DNA of 64,000 bases from Flaccisagitta enflata (GCA_965153355.1 OZ231127.1:20274001-20338000), one strand, 5' to 3'. Shown: positions 25,083-38,912, counted from the first letter of the stretch. Numbers and translations: made by a program. Notes: a model not told the origin generated them from the letters alone.

Positions 25083-25258
25083 AACAAGGCCGGATACACG
25101 GCTACTGAAGTCGCGTGCAGGTGGGCAGGGGCCATATTTGAGATCTTTAGACCATTTTGGCATGAGCAGTGAGGTAAAAAAATCATAAAAAAAGTAAATG
25201 GTGACCGACCAACCGACGGACGGACGGACAAAGCGGGGTGTAGAGTCGCGTGCACGCG
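25083..25258 (+). mobile_element. Family H copy 10, subtype A
   Basis: AACAAGGCCGGATACACGGC, then AAGTCGCGTGCAGGTGGGCA, a GACGGACGG run, ending GGGTGTAGAGTCGCGTGCAC. Confidence 0.75.
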
Positions 25259-27510
25259 TACAATGTACGTTACGTCCCTCAAAGCGCCCCCAACGTTAAC
25301 CCACAACCTTCCCCATTTAGACAATGTGGAGGTTTGTTGAAACAAGGCCGGAAACATGGCTACTCAAGTCGCGTGCGGGTGGGCAGGGGCTATATTTGAG
25401 GTCACTAGACTATTTGGGCAGGAGCAGTGAGGTCCAAAAATAAAGATCATAAAGAAATAAAGTATGACCGACCGACCAACCAACCAACCAACCAACCAAC
25501 CGGCCGACCAACAAAGCAGGTTGTCGAGTTGCGTGCACGCGACTAGAAATCACTCAAAATTTCAGGCAATTTTGAGAACGGGAACCATCGTTAGGAGCTT
25601 GATTTAATTTTTGTGATGATCAATAGTGGGAAAAAATCTATGTAAAACCTTATTTCATAAACACACATAATCATTGTACTTCCTGGAGTACGTATGCATG
25701 CGCCTGTGACTGTGTGCCTATTTGGCGCATAATGATCCTAAATTGGTCAAAAAATAGAAATTTGTAGGTTTGGGATCTTAGGATAAGTGATACCCTCCCT
25801 ATAACTTCCTAAAATGCTTCCAACTTTTCCTAACAAAGGTTCCCGTTGCCACAGCGCTGCAGCGGTCTGCAATTTTGCCTGAGACGTTTCTTCATCAAGC
25901 CTCCCAGGCAAATGTCACGGTTCCACAGCAAGCAGGAGGGCCCGACTTTCCACCAATCTACGTTAGCACAAGCTTCCGATACATCATTATATGCAGAATA
26001 AATGGTTCAAAGACATTCATGACTACCCAATGCACAATTTCAAACCATTTTTTGTGACCCTCCCTACCCTTAGGGGGTCTAAAAATTTGATCAAAGGGCT
26101 TTTTTTGGCTTGTCTCCATTTTGTCTCCAGTAGAAAACAGCAAGCAAAACCAATCAAGAAATGTCTTTTCCTATGATTTCATGAGTTTTCATCAACTAGT
26201 AGTAGTCCCATAGGATACACAAAAAATTTCAATTCATTACTGTAACAAAGAGTTATCAAAAAATGGTGTAAATATCAAATTTTTCCTTCCTCGATTTTTT
26301 TGCTTTTTTTCTCTCAAAGCTGAACATTATGATATTCATTTTTATTTAACTCATTTTACTTTAACATTAAGCATTTTTTCTTTTACCATTCGATGGACAA
26401 CAACTTGAGGGACATTTCCCTCCATTTTCATGTTATTAGGTTGATCCTAAGCAGAGAAATAAAAATTTTCTTGGAGCGTATCAATTCGCGCACACCCCCA
26501 AATTTGTTCCTAACGCATACCTAACGCTTAAAATATGCCACTATGGCGTGAAAACCACATAATTTACACAAAATCTGATCACACCACGTGAAAGAGCGTG
26601 AAATTTTGAGTCTACACTGAAAATTAGAAGTCTTATCTCCAAGGCGTTCAGTCACAATGAAATTTTATATTTTGTTGGTCCTTAAGTGTTAACAGAATTG
26701 ATACGCTCATCGGACGATTCTCGTAGTTATTTTCTTCTTAGCGGAAGTCAAGATTTCGCGGACTTTGAAGAAAAAAAAATCAATTTGTCCAATTTACAAA
26801 AATGCCCATATCTCATGAACCCTTTGAGCTACACCCATGATTTTTTGCGGGAAAACAGACTTTACCAAGAGAGATCAGGCCAAAAAAGTTGGTCTTCTGA
26901 AGATGAGTCTAACCGGCCCAACCAGCCCAACCAACCTACCAGATGAAAAAACGAAAAAGTGGCATAACTTTTGAATGAGTAAGCCGATTTGGCTGAAATT
27001 TTGCATGAAAGTTGTTGAAGAGTATCTACATTACTAGTATGAAGAAGAGCTTGGCCAAACAAATTTATACAGCACTGCCCAACCAACCAAAAATGGTGCT
27101 TATAGAGATTTTTTGAAAATTCATGAAATTTCTATTTTTTTTCATGAAACACCCTCATACTATAGCGTTTAAACATAATTTAGGTAAAAAATATTCTCAT
27201 ATTGATTTTTTGCTACAATATGCTTAATTTTGTATTTTTTTGTGTACAAAATCTGTCTAATTAAGCTTAATTTGCATGAAAAATGAGCTCAGTTAACAAA
27301 ATTCTTCTATGGATTCGTATATGTAACTTCATAAGCTATACAGTAATGTATAGTTTTGTCGAATTTGAATCATTAAGAAAATGGCTAGTTCTACCCCTGC
27401 TTGCTTGCCGTTTCTTGACATTTGCCCCCAATGGTTACATTGGTGAGGTCGTGGGTTAACTTTGGGGGCGCTTTGAGGGACGTTATGTACGTCGTGCGTA
27501 AAAGTACACG
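25255..27510. repeat. Fold-back region with short arms, about 2.25 kb
   Basis: TACGTCCCTCAAAGCGCCCC with CCAACGTTAACCCACAACCT at 25267-25315 is inverted at 27445-27490 (AGGTCGTGGGTTAACTTTGG then GGGCGCTTTGAGGGACGTTA). Visible arms are about 70 bp. The interior is AT-rich, with a CCCAACCAACC cluster near 26920 and no supported gene. Confidence 0.5.
25340..25546 (+). mobile_element. Family H copy 11, subtype A
   Basis: AACAAGGCCGGAAACATGGC, then AAGTCGCGTGCGGGTGGGCA, a (CCAA)n run at 25477-25502, ending GTTGCGTGCACGCGACTAG. It sits just inside the left arm of the fold-back 25255-27510. Confidence 0.75.
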
Positions 27511-28510
<1,000 letters not shown>

Positions 28511-28657
28511 TCTCTCTGTCTCTTACAATTTTCTCCTTTCCCTTCCTGCCTTTTTAGATGCCACCTCGCGTCTGTATAAGAGGTCCTATTTGTCAATCTG
28601 TTCGTTTTTATATCGGTTAGTAGGACAATTAAACATTTTATTTGTAAAATCTGAGGC

Positions 28658-28772
28658 TTTTTAGTCAACTCTTTACCTTGCCGTGTAGGTCAGTCTGTCC
28701 ATCTGTCCATCTGTCCATGATAGTATTGAATTGCAAGCGTTTTTTGCATCACTTCTCCTACCCGGCCTTGTT
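28658..28772 (-). mobile_element. Family H copy 12, diverged
   Basis: TTTTTAGTCAACTCTTTACC, then repeated CTGTCCAT, then CTCCTACCCGGCCTTGTTTA. Confidence 0.5.
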
Positions 28773-28924
28773 TATTGGAACAGCACTTCTACATCTATTT
28801 TTCTTTCATACATGGGATCATTAGGACATTCATTCATTCATTCATTCATTCATTTATTCGATCTTTCATTCATTCATTTACAAAAGCTGTTTATTCAAAA
28901 AATGATATTCATTCATAGAGGACG

Positions 28925-29455
28925 CAAGGTTGGCCTTTTTAACCTTGTTTTTTCCTGAAATGATGTGAGAGGAGGGAAGAACTGACAATTTCAGAGAACG
29001 CATGGTTGGCCTTGTTACCCTTGTTTTTTCTTGAGATGATGTGAGAGGAGGGAAGAACTGGCAATTTTAGAGGACACATGGTTGGCCTTATTACCCTTGT
29101 TTCTTCCTGAAATGATGTTAGAGGAGGGAAGAACTGGCAATTTCAGAGGACGCATGGTTGGCCTTGTTACCCTTGTTTCTTCCTGAAATGATGTGAGAGG
29201 AGGGAAGAACTGGCAATTTCAGAGGACGCATGGTTGGCCTTGTTACCCTTGTTTCTTCCTGAAATGATGTTAGAGGAGGGAAGAACTGGCAATTTCAGAG
29301 GACGCATGGTTGGCCTTGTTACCCTTGTTTTTTCCTGAAATGATCTGAAAAGAGGGAAGAACTGGCAATCTCAGAGGACGCATGGTTGGCCTTGTTACCC
29401 TTGTTTCTTCCTGAAATGATGTGAGAGGAGGGAAGAACTGGCAATTTCAGAGGCG
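28925..29455. repeat. 76-bp tandem repeat, seven copies
   Basis: The unit holds CATGGTTGGCCTTGTTACCC, TTGTTTCTTCCTGAAATGAT and GGGAAGAACTGGCAATTTCA. Unit starts fall every 76 bp (29001, 29077, 29153, 29229, 29305, 29381). A CATT repeat lies at 28828-28855. Confidence 0.93.
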
Positions 29456-29559
29456 GTTTCTCACTGATTAAATCCAAGTTTTGAGCCTGGAAAAGCAAAA
29501 TGAATGACATGAAGAATTTCGCTGAGATTCGACGTGCGGTAGTTTGGAGGAGGAGGTCT

Positions 29560-29760
29560 GTTCCTCTTGGTCTGTCTCTATTGGGTCTGTCTCTATTGGG
29601 TCTGTCTCTATTGGGTCTGTCTCTATTGGGTCTGTCTCTATTGGGTCTGTCTCTATTGGGTTTGTCTCTATTGGGTCTGTCTCTAATGGGTCTGTCTCTG
29701 TTTGGTCTGTCTCTATTGGGTTTGTCTCTGTTTAGTCTGTCCCTGTTGGTCTACCTCTAC
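29560..29760. repeat. 15-bp tandem repeat (GGTCTGTCTCTATTG)
   Basis: About a dozen near-perfect 15-bp units. The matching open frame (GLSLL repeats) continues through the following microsatellites and is not a credible gene. Confidence 0.9.
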
Positions 29761-29877
29761 TGGTCTGTCACTTTTGTTCTGTTCCTCCTGGTCTGTTTGA
29801 AGTGGATTTTTTGTTTTCCCTATACAGGTTCAGACATTTTCTTTTCTTTCTCTCTTATAGAAAAATTAGTGAGTCAT

Positions 29878-30222
<345 letters not shown>

Positions 30223-30224
<2 letters not shown>

Positions 30225-30813
30225 ATCTTCACATTTCTGTTTTGACTTATGGGACCTTCATTTTTCCCTTCGAATCTCTCTAGACTCCACCCTTCAATTC
30301 ACTGACAGGCCTCCTAGTAAAAAAGAAGGAATATAAATCAAATGCCAGCAACATGATTTTATCTGCAGCTGACCTATGCCCTTTTCAGGCGCACTTCTTT
30401 TCACTTGATTTCGTCCATATTTCTGATTTGAATGCAACCTTATCTTAAATCTTTCAATCTTTATTCAATGGCAATTTTCCCCCATGCAAGACTAACTTGA
30501 CATTAGATGACATGACTGATATTACATTAGGAGTCTTTAGAATTCAAATTCATATGGCAGTTTTTTATTAATATTTTGTTCCATGGTTTTCAAGCTTTGA
30601 AGTTAAAAGATGAATGAAAGGCAAACAGACAAAGAACAAACGTATGCCAGTGACCATTATGTTTCGTACCACTGTCCAAGCTGGCTCATTACTCAAAAAT
30701 TGAATTTTCAATTTCGGGTCAGCTTTTTTATGACCATATGAATAGAACTTATAGAACTTACTTCCCTTGACTAATAAAAATGCGGCATTTGTTTCTGTCA
30801 CTCTTTCTTTTTT
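30223..30813. other. Unassigned AT-rich sequence
   Basis: No gene or repeat recognised. Confidence 0.4.
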
Positions 30814-30814
30814 T

Positions 30815-31022
30815 TAGTCGCGTGCTACGCGACTCTACACCCCGCTTTGTCGGTCCGTCCGTTGGTCCATCTGTCGGTCCGTCCGTCCGTCCGTCACACT
30901 TTACTTTTTCAGCTTTAATGGGGGTTTTGGCCTTATTGCTCCTGCCCAAATATTCCACTGACCTCAATTATGGCCCCTGCCCACCCGCACGCGACTGGGG
31001 TAGCCGTGTATCCGGCCTTGTT
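30815..31022 (-). mobile_element. Family H copy 13, subtype A, complete
   Basis: It begins TAGTCGCGTGCTACGCGACT, then CCGCTTTGTCGGTCCGTCC and CACACTTTACTTTTTCAGC, and ends GCACGCGACTGGGGTAGCCG with TATCCGGCCTTGTTTT. One of the best copies. Confidence 0.8.
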
Positions 31023-31076
31023 TTTCTTTCTTTTCGTTCCTCTATCCTTTCTTTGATCAATTACACTTTAGATATT

Positions 31077-31215
<139 letters not shown>

Positions 31216-31544
31216 TAAGCACGTGCAATCAATAAAGCTTCCTGGATTTTCCCCAGCTATCATTCTTTTATCTGTTTTTCTTTCCTCATTTTTTGTCAGC
31301 TTGAAGTGAATCCGACGTCCGCACTGATACTCACTTTTACATAAACTCTGTAAGGTTGATTATGGCCGCACAAAATTCAGAGTAGATAGTCACTAGATAC
31401 GGAAGATCACATCTAATTCTAAGCTTCCCTTTTAGTACTTGACGGCGACCTATGTCTCCCCTTGTTATCTGAAGTTAAATCATTCTAAATTTTTTTTCTC
31501 TGAAGAATAAGGGGGTAGTGGGACCTCAAGGAATATTTGAAACA

Positions 31545-31930
31545 AACAAGGCCAACACCTATAAGTCGCGTGCGAGACTTACAGACAAAGAATGACTTAG
31601 AATGACTTAGAATGACTTAGAATGACTTTCAATGACTTTCAATGACTTAGAATGACCTAAAATGACCAAAATTGACTTAAAATGACTAAAAAACCTGATG
31701 ACCAAAAATGACATGAAATAACTTAAAATGACTTAAAATGACTTAAAATGACTTAGAATGACCCAAAATGACTTAGAATAACTATAAATGAATTAAAATG
31801 ACTTAAAATGACCTAAGAGTTGATGTTATAGTACCAAAAAGTAAAGTGTGACGGACGGACGGACGGACCAACGGACCGACGGACCGACGGACGGACAAAG
31901 CGGGGTGTAGAGTCGCGTGCACGCGACTAA
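31545..31930 (+). mobile_element. Family H copy 14, long subtype with AATGACTTA array
   Basis: It starts ACAAGGCCAACACCTATAAG and TCGCGTGCGAGACTTACAGA. About twenty degenerate decamers of the type AAAATGACTT run from 31590 to 31812. It then has AAAAGTAAAGTGTGACGGAC, a GACGGACC microsatellite, and ends with the hairpin AGTCGCGTGCACGCGACT. Confidence 0.8.
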
Positions 31931-32032
31931 AAAGGCGCATCATTTGGCTTCGTTTTCATCATAACTATCTCACCGTTCAAAGTTCCCATCCGCGATCTAC
32001 ACGGCATTTCACGTTCAAAAAAAAAAAGGCTG

Positions 32033-32447
32033 TACTACGCGAATCAAAAAAAAAGCCGCACCCTTTTGTAGCTAAGTGGAAGAGACACAAGAAATCAATT
32101 CAAAATTTTTTTGTTCAATTGATTTCAAAGATTTTTGAATTTTCTTTCATTCTAGACCAATCCCAGGTCTGTATCTCAAACCGTTTAGGAGATAGAGCTT
32201 GCCAAAGTAAACCTCTCTTTTGCAAAAATGCTCATTTTTCAATAGGACTGCAAAACTGAAAGTGGCAATGTTTTTACTCTTTTTTATGCCATTTCTAAAC
32301 GAATAAAGCTAGAAATGCCAGATTGGAGCCAAATGAAAGATCTTTTTGAGATCTTCAAAATGGTCTAAGATTTTATTTGATTATTTTGAAGTTTGATATG
32401 ATAAATTGCCATTTAAAAGTGCGGCTTTTTTTTTGATTCGCGTAGTA
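32033..32447. mobile_element. TIR element, family T, about 415 bp
   Basis: Termini TACTACGCGAATCAAAAAAA with GCCGCAC and GTGCGGC with TTGATTCGCGTAGTA are near-perfect inverses. The interior aligns in the same orientation with 21001-21399. Confidence 0.85.
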
Positions 32448-32623
32448 AAATCTGCCTCTTCCCTTTGCAACCCGCTTGGGCTTTTTTGTGAGGCCGCTCT
32501 GTGACCCCGGTCTCGGTCCCACGCTCGCAATTTACACTTAAAGCATCGTGCGTCGGTGATAAATCGTTCCCTCGCCGCGCAATCAATAACGTTGCTACAA
32601 TAACGTCAATATGTCGCGCTATT

Positions 32624-32992
32624 TTTAGTCGCGTGCACGCGACTCTACAACCCGCTTTGTCGGTCCGTCGGTCCGTCGGTCCGTCCGTCCGTCGGTCCGT
32701 CCGTCCGTCCGTCCGTCACACTTTACTTTTTTGTACTATAACGTCAACTCTTAGGTCATTTTAGGTCATTTTAAGTCATTTATAGTTATTCTAAGTCATT
32801 TTGAGTCAGTCTAAGTCACTTTAAGTCGTTTAAAGTCATTTTAAGCTATTTTAAGTTATTTTTAGTTTTTTGGTTTTTTAGTCATTTTAAGTCAATTTTG
32901 GTCATTTTAGGTCATTCTAATTCATTTAAAGTCATTCTTAGTCATTCTAAGTCATTCTTTCTCTGTAAGTCTCGCACGCGACTTATAGCACT
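32624..32992 (-). mobile_element. Family H copy 15, long subtype
   Basis: Starts with the exact hairpin AGTCGCGTGCACGCGACT, then CCCGCTTTGTCGGTCCGTCG, CACACTTTACTTTTTTGTAC, and a TTTTAAGTCATTTTAGGTCA array to 32958. Ends TCTCGCACGCGACTTATAG. It is the inverted orientation of copy 14. Confidence 0.8.
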
Positions 32993-33167
32993 AGGGCATC
33001 CAACGACCGCTTGCTTTAAACTAGGAGTACTTGAACTTTTATTGTGGTTTCTGTTGGTCAAGCCCATGTGGGATCCATGGCAATTGATTGCAAAATTTTT
33101 CCAGGACGAAATTTTTTTGAATTTCAATTTTTTGGTGGGTGGGTGGTACAGGCCATTTTCATCCTTT

Positions 33168-33700
33168 CCTATCAGAACAAGGTAACTTCTTAAGCATTTA
33201 TCTCCCAAACGAATCAACGAATTGACCTCAACTTGGGCTCATTTTAAAGAGGAGACACAGCTCTTTAAAATGAGCCCAAATTGAGCTTAATTGCTCAATC
33301 CGTTTAGGAGCTACAATCCTCCAAAGTTGATGTTTTCTTAAGCCTTTCACCATCAGAACAAGGTAACTTCTAAAGCATTTATTTCCTAAACGAATCGACA
33401 AATTGACCTCAACTTGGGCTCATTTTAAAGAGGAGACTTAGCTCTTTAAAATGAGCCCAAATTGAGCTTAATTGCTCAATTCCTTTAGGAGCAACAGTCA
33501 TCCAAAACTAATGTTATTTTCAGCCTTTACCATCAAAACAAGGTTTACTTTTAAAGCCTTTTTCTCCTAAACAAATCGACAAATTGACCTCAACTTGGGC
33601 TCATTTTAAAGAGGAGACACAGCTCTTTAAAATGAGCCCAAATTGAGCCTAATTGCTTTATTTGTTTAGGAGCAACAGTCCTCCAAAGTTGATGTTTTTT
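33168..33700. repeat. Tandem repeat of about 178 bp, three copies, each with an inner hairpin (family R)
   Basis: Each unit has ATCAGAACAAGGTAACTTCT, CCTAAACGAATCGACAAATTG, and a perfect inner inverted repeat GGGCTCATTTTAAAGAG / CTCTTTAAAATGAGCCC. Units start near 33172, 33352 and 33532. Related units in the other orientation occur at 45848-46526, where the LTR element inserted. Confidence 0.88.
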
Positions 33701-34345
33701 TTAAAGGGGTGTGTATAATTCAGCGGCTTTAGATTTTATCACCCCCCCCCACAGTGTGGCGGCCCAAGAATAAAGTCCTGTTGGAGAAAATATTTTCGAT
33801 GATTTCGATCAAGAGAGAATGCATCGAAGTACGCTTATGCATATTTACAAGTTTCTATTATCATTGGATCGCTCAGAATTGATGTGTGAACACCCTCTCT
33901 GTAACAAAGAAATAACTAGCGATTCGTTTATCTGCTGCGATTCACAGCGATTCAACTTTATCTTTACAATGACTGACTGACTACCTCCAGACCACTCCCA
34001 CACACACACCCATGATGCGCTTTCATGCGCTTTTTCGTTTAAGGCAAGTTATGAGCTGAAAACTAATCTCAGTTCCTTAATGCGCGTAAGAGTGACTGCA
34101 ACGGTAACCAAGTCCAGTGAAATTGCGTCATCTAAGCGCTTTTTCATCCAAACCGATTGCGTTTACCCAATTTGGAACATATTGCAAGCGTAACTTTTTT
34201 TTCTTTTTCTGTCTTGTTTTGTTTTTGATTGAAATTAAGTACTTGCTCTTGTATCAATTGGGTAGGGAACAGAAAACATACAACCGACAACAATGACGAC
34301 CCTTATTAAAACCTTTCAACAACGGCCAGACAGCAGAGAGAGAGC
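33701..34345. other. Unassigned sequence
   Basis: Unique-looking with no clear exon. A C-run lies at 33741-33751. Confidence 0.45.
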
Positions 34346-34346
34346 G

Positions 34347-34348
34347 AG

Positions 34349-34434
<86 letters not shown>
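34347..34434. repeat. (GA)n microsatellite
   Basis: GA dinucleotides flanked by GAGCGA variants. Confidence 0.96.
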
Positions 34435-34436
<2 letters not shown>

Positions 34437-34607
34437 TGAGGTGCAGAAAGATTATCCTGATCGACTATGTAGTACTGAAAACGGGAGTCTAAAGAGGCGC
34501 AATTCAAATTTTCCCGCTTCATGACTTAGGTGAATCGCAGACGCATCGCTCGGAAAACCGAGGCGAAGCGAGGTGCCACAAGTCGTTTTTTTTTTTTTTT
34601 GCTTTTA

Positions 34608-34752
<145 letters not shown>

Positions 34753-34904
34753 CATGATAAAAAAACGATGATAGGAAAGAGAAAGCTAATGATAACTTCG
34801 ATGAAGACAACAACAACGATGGCAATGACGACGATGACTGTGATGACGATGTTGATGCTGTGTTTGTTGTTGTTAACCGGGGGAATCACCGGGCGATTTG
34901 ATGC

Positions 34905-34970
34905 TGTCGAAATTGATGACGATGATGATGATGATATTGATGACCACAGCGGCGATGACGATGATGACGG

Positions 34971-35010
<40 letters not shown>

Positions 35011-35380
35011 AATGATGATTTGATGATGATGATGATGATGATGATAATAATGATATGATGATGATGATGATGATGCGATGATGATGTCGCGATGATGATG
35101 ATGATGTCGACAATGATGATGATGACAATGGTGATGATGATGATGATGATGATGATTGATGACAATGATGATTAGATGATGATGATGATGATTAGATGAT
35201 GATGATGATGATTCGATGATGATGATGACGATGACGATGATGATGACGATGACGATGATGATGATGATGACGATGATGATGACGATGATGTTGTCGACGA
35301 TGATGACGCCTCAATGATTTTGACGATGATCTTGTCGATGATAATGTTGACTATGATGATAACGATTATTTCACGATATT
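34905..35380. repeat. (GAT)n imperfect trinucleotide array
   Basis: GATGAT and GACGAT units through about 475 bp. The Asp-rich and antisense His/Ile/Ser-rich frames are artefacts. Confidence 0.95.
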
Positions 35381-35406
35381 GTTGAATGCGTTACCAACCA
35401 ACCAAT

Positions 35407-35407
<1 letters not shown>

Positions 35408-35481
<74 letters not shown>
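35408..35481. repeat. (AC)n microsatellite
   Basis: About 36 AC units. Confidence 0.97.
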
Positions 35482-35483
<2 letters not shown>

Positions 35484-35533
35484 GGATACGGTTGATGTAT
35501 ATGCTGCTCCCGCTTCCGTTTCCGCTTCCATTT

Positions 35534-36022
35534 TTAGTCTCCTGCAGGCGACTCTATGACTCGCTATGTGAGACAGTCGGTCGGTCTGTTGGTCGGTCAG
35601 TTGATCAATTCCCATCAGTTTTTTTGACATTTTTGGGCGATTTTTAGTCGCATGCTATGCGACTCCATAAGCCAATTTTCGTTCCGTCGGACGTTCCGTC
35701 GGTCGTTCCGTCGGTCGGTCGGTCGGTCGTTGGTCCTTCCGTCCGTCCTTCACACAGTCGTTTATGAGGTGTTTTAGGCATTAAAAAGCACTTGTTGGCT
35801 GGTTGGTCAGTCTGTTAGCCAGTCTGTTGGTCTGTCAGTCTGTTGGTCAGTCCGTCCATTACAAAGTTGTTTTAAAGGCTTTTTATTGCATTTTTTATGT
35901 CTCTGAATAGTGAAAAGAAACTTGGACAAGTGAACAATCGTTTCCTAAGTGTTTTTGAAAAAAAAAATAGTTGTTTGCTGTCTGCCTGGCATTTTTTGAA
36001 AGTGCCGACGCACGCGACTTAG
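35534..36022 (-). mobile_element. Family H copies 16a and 16b, two diverged copies in tandem
   Basis: Two starts are visible: TTAGTCTCCTGCAGGCGACT at 35534 and TTAGTCGCATGCTATGCGAC at 35643. Each is followed by its own GGTCGGTC or GTCGGTCG run. A common tail ends GACGCACGCGACTTAGG near 36021. Confidence 0.65.
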
Positions 36023-36642
36023 GTCTAATCCGCCACATGCAGGAGTTGAGCTAGCTGCATTATTTCTAGTCGCAAAAAAAAATTATATGACAAGGCTGGA
36101 AAAAGGTCAATCTTGTGTAAAAAACCTGGGGAATCCAACCGTGACCTTTTTAGAGCCCTACGCGGGGGCGTTTAGAAACGGCCCCCAAAAGACACCCAAA
36201 AATGGCTATTTTTGGGTATTTTTGGCTTAAGTTTGGTACTTAAATGGAGGCCAAGTGTTTGATTTCACAGATAGGGATGCTTCATGATGTAAGAGACTAG
36301 GAAAACAAGAATCATGATGGTGGGGCTATAATGGGGTACCTAAAAAGGCTCAAAAAGAGCCCCTAAAGCGAAAAAATATTAGTTTGTTTTTCATTGTGGC
36401 TACAAAAATTATTGGAATCCCTTCAAATTTAAAATGGAAGTTCCTAATTAATGTAACTTCCATCATGTAAAATTTTGTGGCCCTCCCTAAACGGCTTCAT
36501 AGGAAAATTTTGCCCCAAAAACCAAAAATCGCCCCTAAAAAATCATGTTTTTGAGTTCATTGACCTTAAAACAACATTTGAAGGTCACGGTACGCCAATT
36601 TTTTTTCCACTTTTGCTAATATAACAAGTCTGGAGGTTCCAA

Positions 36643-37014
36643 AAACAAGGCCAACACCAATAAGTGGCGTGCGAGACTTACAGACTAAGAATGACTTAGA
36701 ATGACTTAGAATGACTTAGAATGACTTTCAATGACTTAGAATGACCTAAAATGACCAAAAAGGACTTAAAATGACTAAAAAACCTAACGACCAAAAATAA
36801 CTTAGAATAACTTAAAATGACTTAGAATGACTTAGAATGACTCAAAATGACTTAGAATAACTATAAATGACCTAAAATGACTTAAAATGACCTAAGAGTT
36901 GTTGTTATAGTACAAAAAAGTAAAGTGTGACGGACCGACGGACCGACGGACCGACGGACCGACGGACTGACGGACCGACAAAGCGGGTTGTAGAGTCGCG
37001 TGCACACGACTAAA
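36643..37014 (+). mobile_element. Family H copy 17, long subtype, nested
   Basis: ACAAGGCCAACACCAATAAG, a degenerate AAAATGACTT array, AAAAAAGTAAAGTGTGACGG, a (CGGACCGA)n run, ending AGAGTCGCGTGCACACGACT. It is inserted in the left arm of the fold-back 36081-38721. Confidence 0.8.
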
Positions 37015-37116
37015 AATTTCACGTCATAATTCTAAAAAATGGTGGAGATATGACCATTTTAAATGACGTGGTAAAACTGAAAAATGCCGAAAATGGCCAT
37101 TTTTGGGATTATTAGA

Positions 37117-37226
37117 AAAATGGGGGTTTTGGCTTTACTGCTCCTGCCTAAATGCTTTACTGACCTCAATTATGGCCCCTGCCCACCCGCATGCGACTGG
37201 GGTAGCCGTGTATCCGGCCTTGTTTT
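37117..37226 (-). mobile_element. Family H copy 18, partial
   Basis: Only the half distal to the hairpin remains: GGGGGTTTTGGCTTTACTGC, GCCCCTGCCCACCCGCATGC, GACTGGGGTAGCCGTGTATC, CGGCCTTGTTTT. Confidence 0.7.
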
Positions 37227-38744
37227 AAAGCGATTTTAGTGTTAAACGGCCAAATTTCTCCATGAAGCCGTGTAAGGAGGGCCACAAAATTCTAAATGAT
37301 GGTAGTTATATTATTTGGGAGCTTCCATTTCAAATTTAAAGAGATTCCAACCATTTTTTTAGCCACAATGAAAAAAACAACTATTTTTTGCTTCAAGGGG
37401 CCCTTTTTGGGCTTTTTTAGGTACCCCACAATAGCCCCATCCCCATGATTAATGTTCTCCTAGTCTCTCACATCTATAAGCATCCCCAATTATAAATCAA
37501 AACCATAGGGACTCTTTTTTTGTACCAATTTTTTTCTAAAAATCCCTAAAATGACTATTTTCAGCATTTTTCAGTTGTACCATGTCGCTTCAAATGGTCA
37601 TATCTCGGCCCTTTTTTGCAAATATGGCCTGTAATTTTTTTCGGAACCTCCAAACATGTCATACTAGCAGAAGCGGAACAAAAATTGGGGTACCCTGACC
37701 TTTGAATATTGTTTTAAGTTCAATGAACTCAAAAACATGATTTTTTTTGAACGATATTTGGTTTATGGGGCCAAATTTCCCTATGAAGCCATTTGGGGAG
37801 GGCCACAAAATTTTGCATGATGGTAGTTGCAATAATAAGGAACTTCCATTTAAAATTTGAAGGAATTCCAAGCATTTTTGTAGCCACAACAAAAAAAGAC
37901 TATTTATTTTTTGCTTTAGGGGCCCTTTTTTGGCCTTTTTAGGTACCCCATAATAGCCCCATTATCATGATTCTAGTTTTCCTAGTCTCTTACATCTTGT
38001 AGTGTCCCCAACTATGAATTAAAACTAGTGGGACCCCTTTTTGTACAAATTTTTCTAATAATCCCAAAAAATGGCCATTTTCGGCGTTTTTCAGTTTTAC
38101 CACGTCTCTTCAAATGGTCGTATCTCCGCCATTTTTTTTATATATGGCCTGAAATTTTTTTTGGAACCTCCAGACATGTTATATTTGCAAAAGAGGAAAA
38201 AAAATTGGGGTACCCTGACCTTTAAATGTTGTTTTAAGGTCAATGAACTTAAAAACATGATTTTTTTGGGGCGATTTTTGTTTTTTTGGGCCAAATTTTC
38301 CTATGAAGCCGTTTAGGGAGGGCCACAAAATTTTACATGATGGTAGTTACATTAACTAGGAACTTCCATTTCAAATCTGAAGGGATTCCAATGATTTTTA
38401 TAGCCACAATGACAAAAAAACTAATATTTTTTCACTTTAGAGGCCCTTTTTGGGCCTTTTTGGGTACCCCACAATAGCCCCACCATCATGACTTTTGTTT
38501 TCCTAGTCTCTTACATCATGAAGCATCCCCAACTATGAAATCAAACACTTGGCCTCCATTGAAGTACCAAATTTTGGCCAAAAATACCCAAAAATAGCCA
38601 TTTTTGGGTGTTTTTTAGAGGCCGTTTCTGAACGCCCCCGCGTAGGGCTCTAAAAAGGTCACGGTTGAATTCCCCAGGTTTTTTTACACAAGATTGACCT
38701 TTTTCCAGCCTTGTCATATAATTTTTTTTTTTTAAACGTAGCCC

Positions 38745-38862
38745 AACTCGTAATGTCCTTGTTGCATTACTACTCCAACCCAAATACATGGGTCAGCTTT
38801 TTATGTCACTGCCCCTGCCCACCCGCATGCGACTTCTGTAGCTGTGTATACAACCTTGTTTT
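38745..38862 (-). mobile_element. Family H copy 19, partial
   Basis: TTGCATTACTACTCCAACCC, TGCCCCTGCCCACCCGCATG, CGACTTCTGTAGCTGTGTAT and CCTTGTTTT mark the half distal to the hairpin. Confidence 0.6.
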
Positions 38863-38912
38863 CTTTCAAGCGTTGCCCACCAGAGTTAGAGGTCTCCTAG
38901 TATGGTCATTAC

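Larger units (their letters stand above)
36081..38721. mobile_element. 2.6-kb fold-back element
   Basis: The left end AATTATATGACAAGGCTGGA is the inverse of the right end TCCAGCCTTGTCATATAATT. Mirrored landmarks follow inward: CCCTACGCGGGGGCGTTTAG and CGCCCCCGCGTAGGGC; GAGGCCAAGTGTTTGATTTC and its complement at 38540. The right arm contains three direct copies, about 530 bp apart, of a unit with GGGAGGGCCACAAAATT (37280, 37798, 38325), against one in the left arm (36480, inverted). No protein-coding gene was found. Confidence 0.8.

Noticed and set aside
25875-26057. 60-residue frame as an exon
   Set aside because: It contains a protein-like stretch but has no good acceptor or donor and lies inside a fold-back region.
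28925-29455. CRISPR-like regular array
   Set aside because: The 76-bp units are direct repeats without unique spacers, in a eukaryotic context with no cas genes. The same applies to the 80-bp array at 41199-42566.
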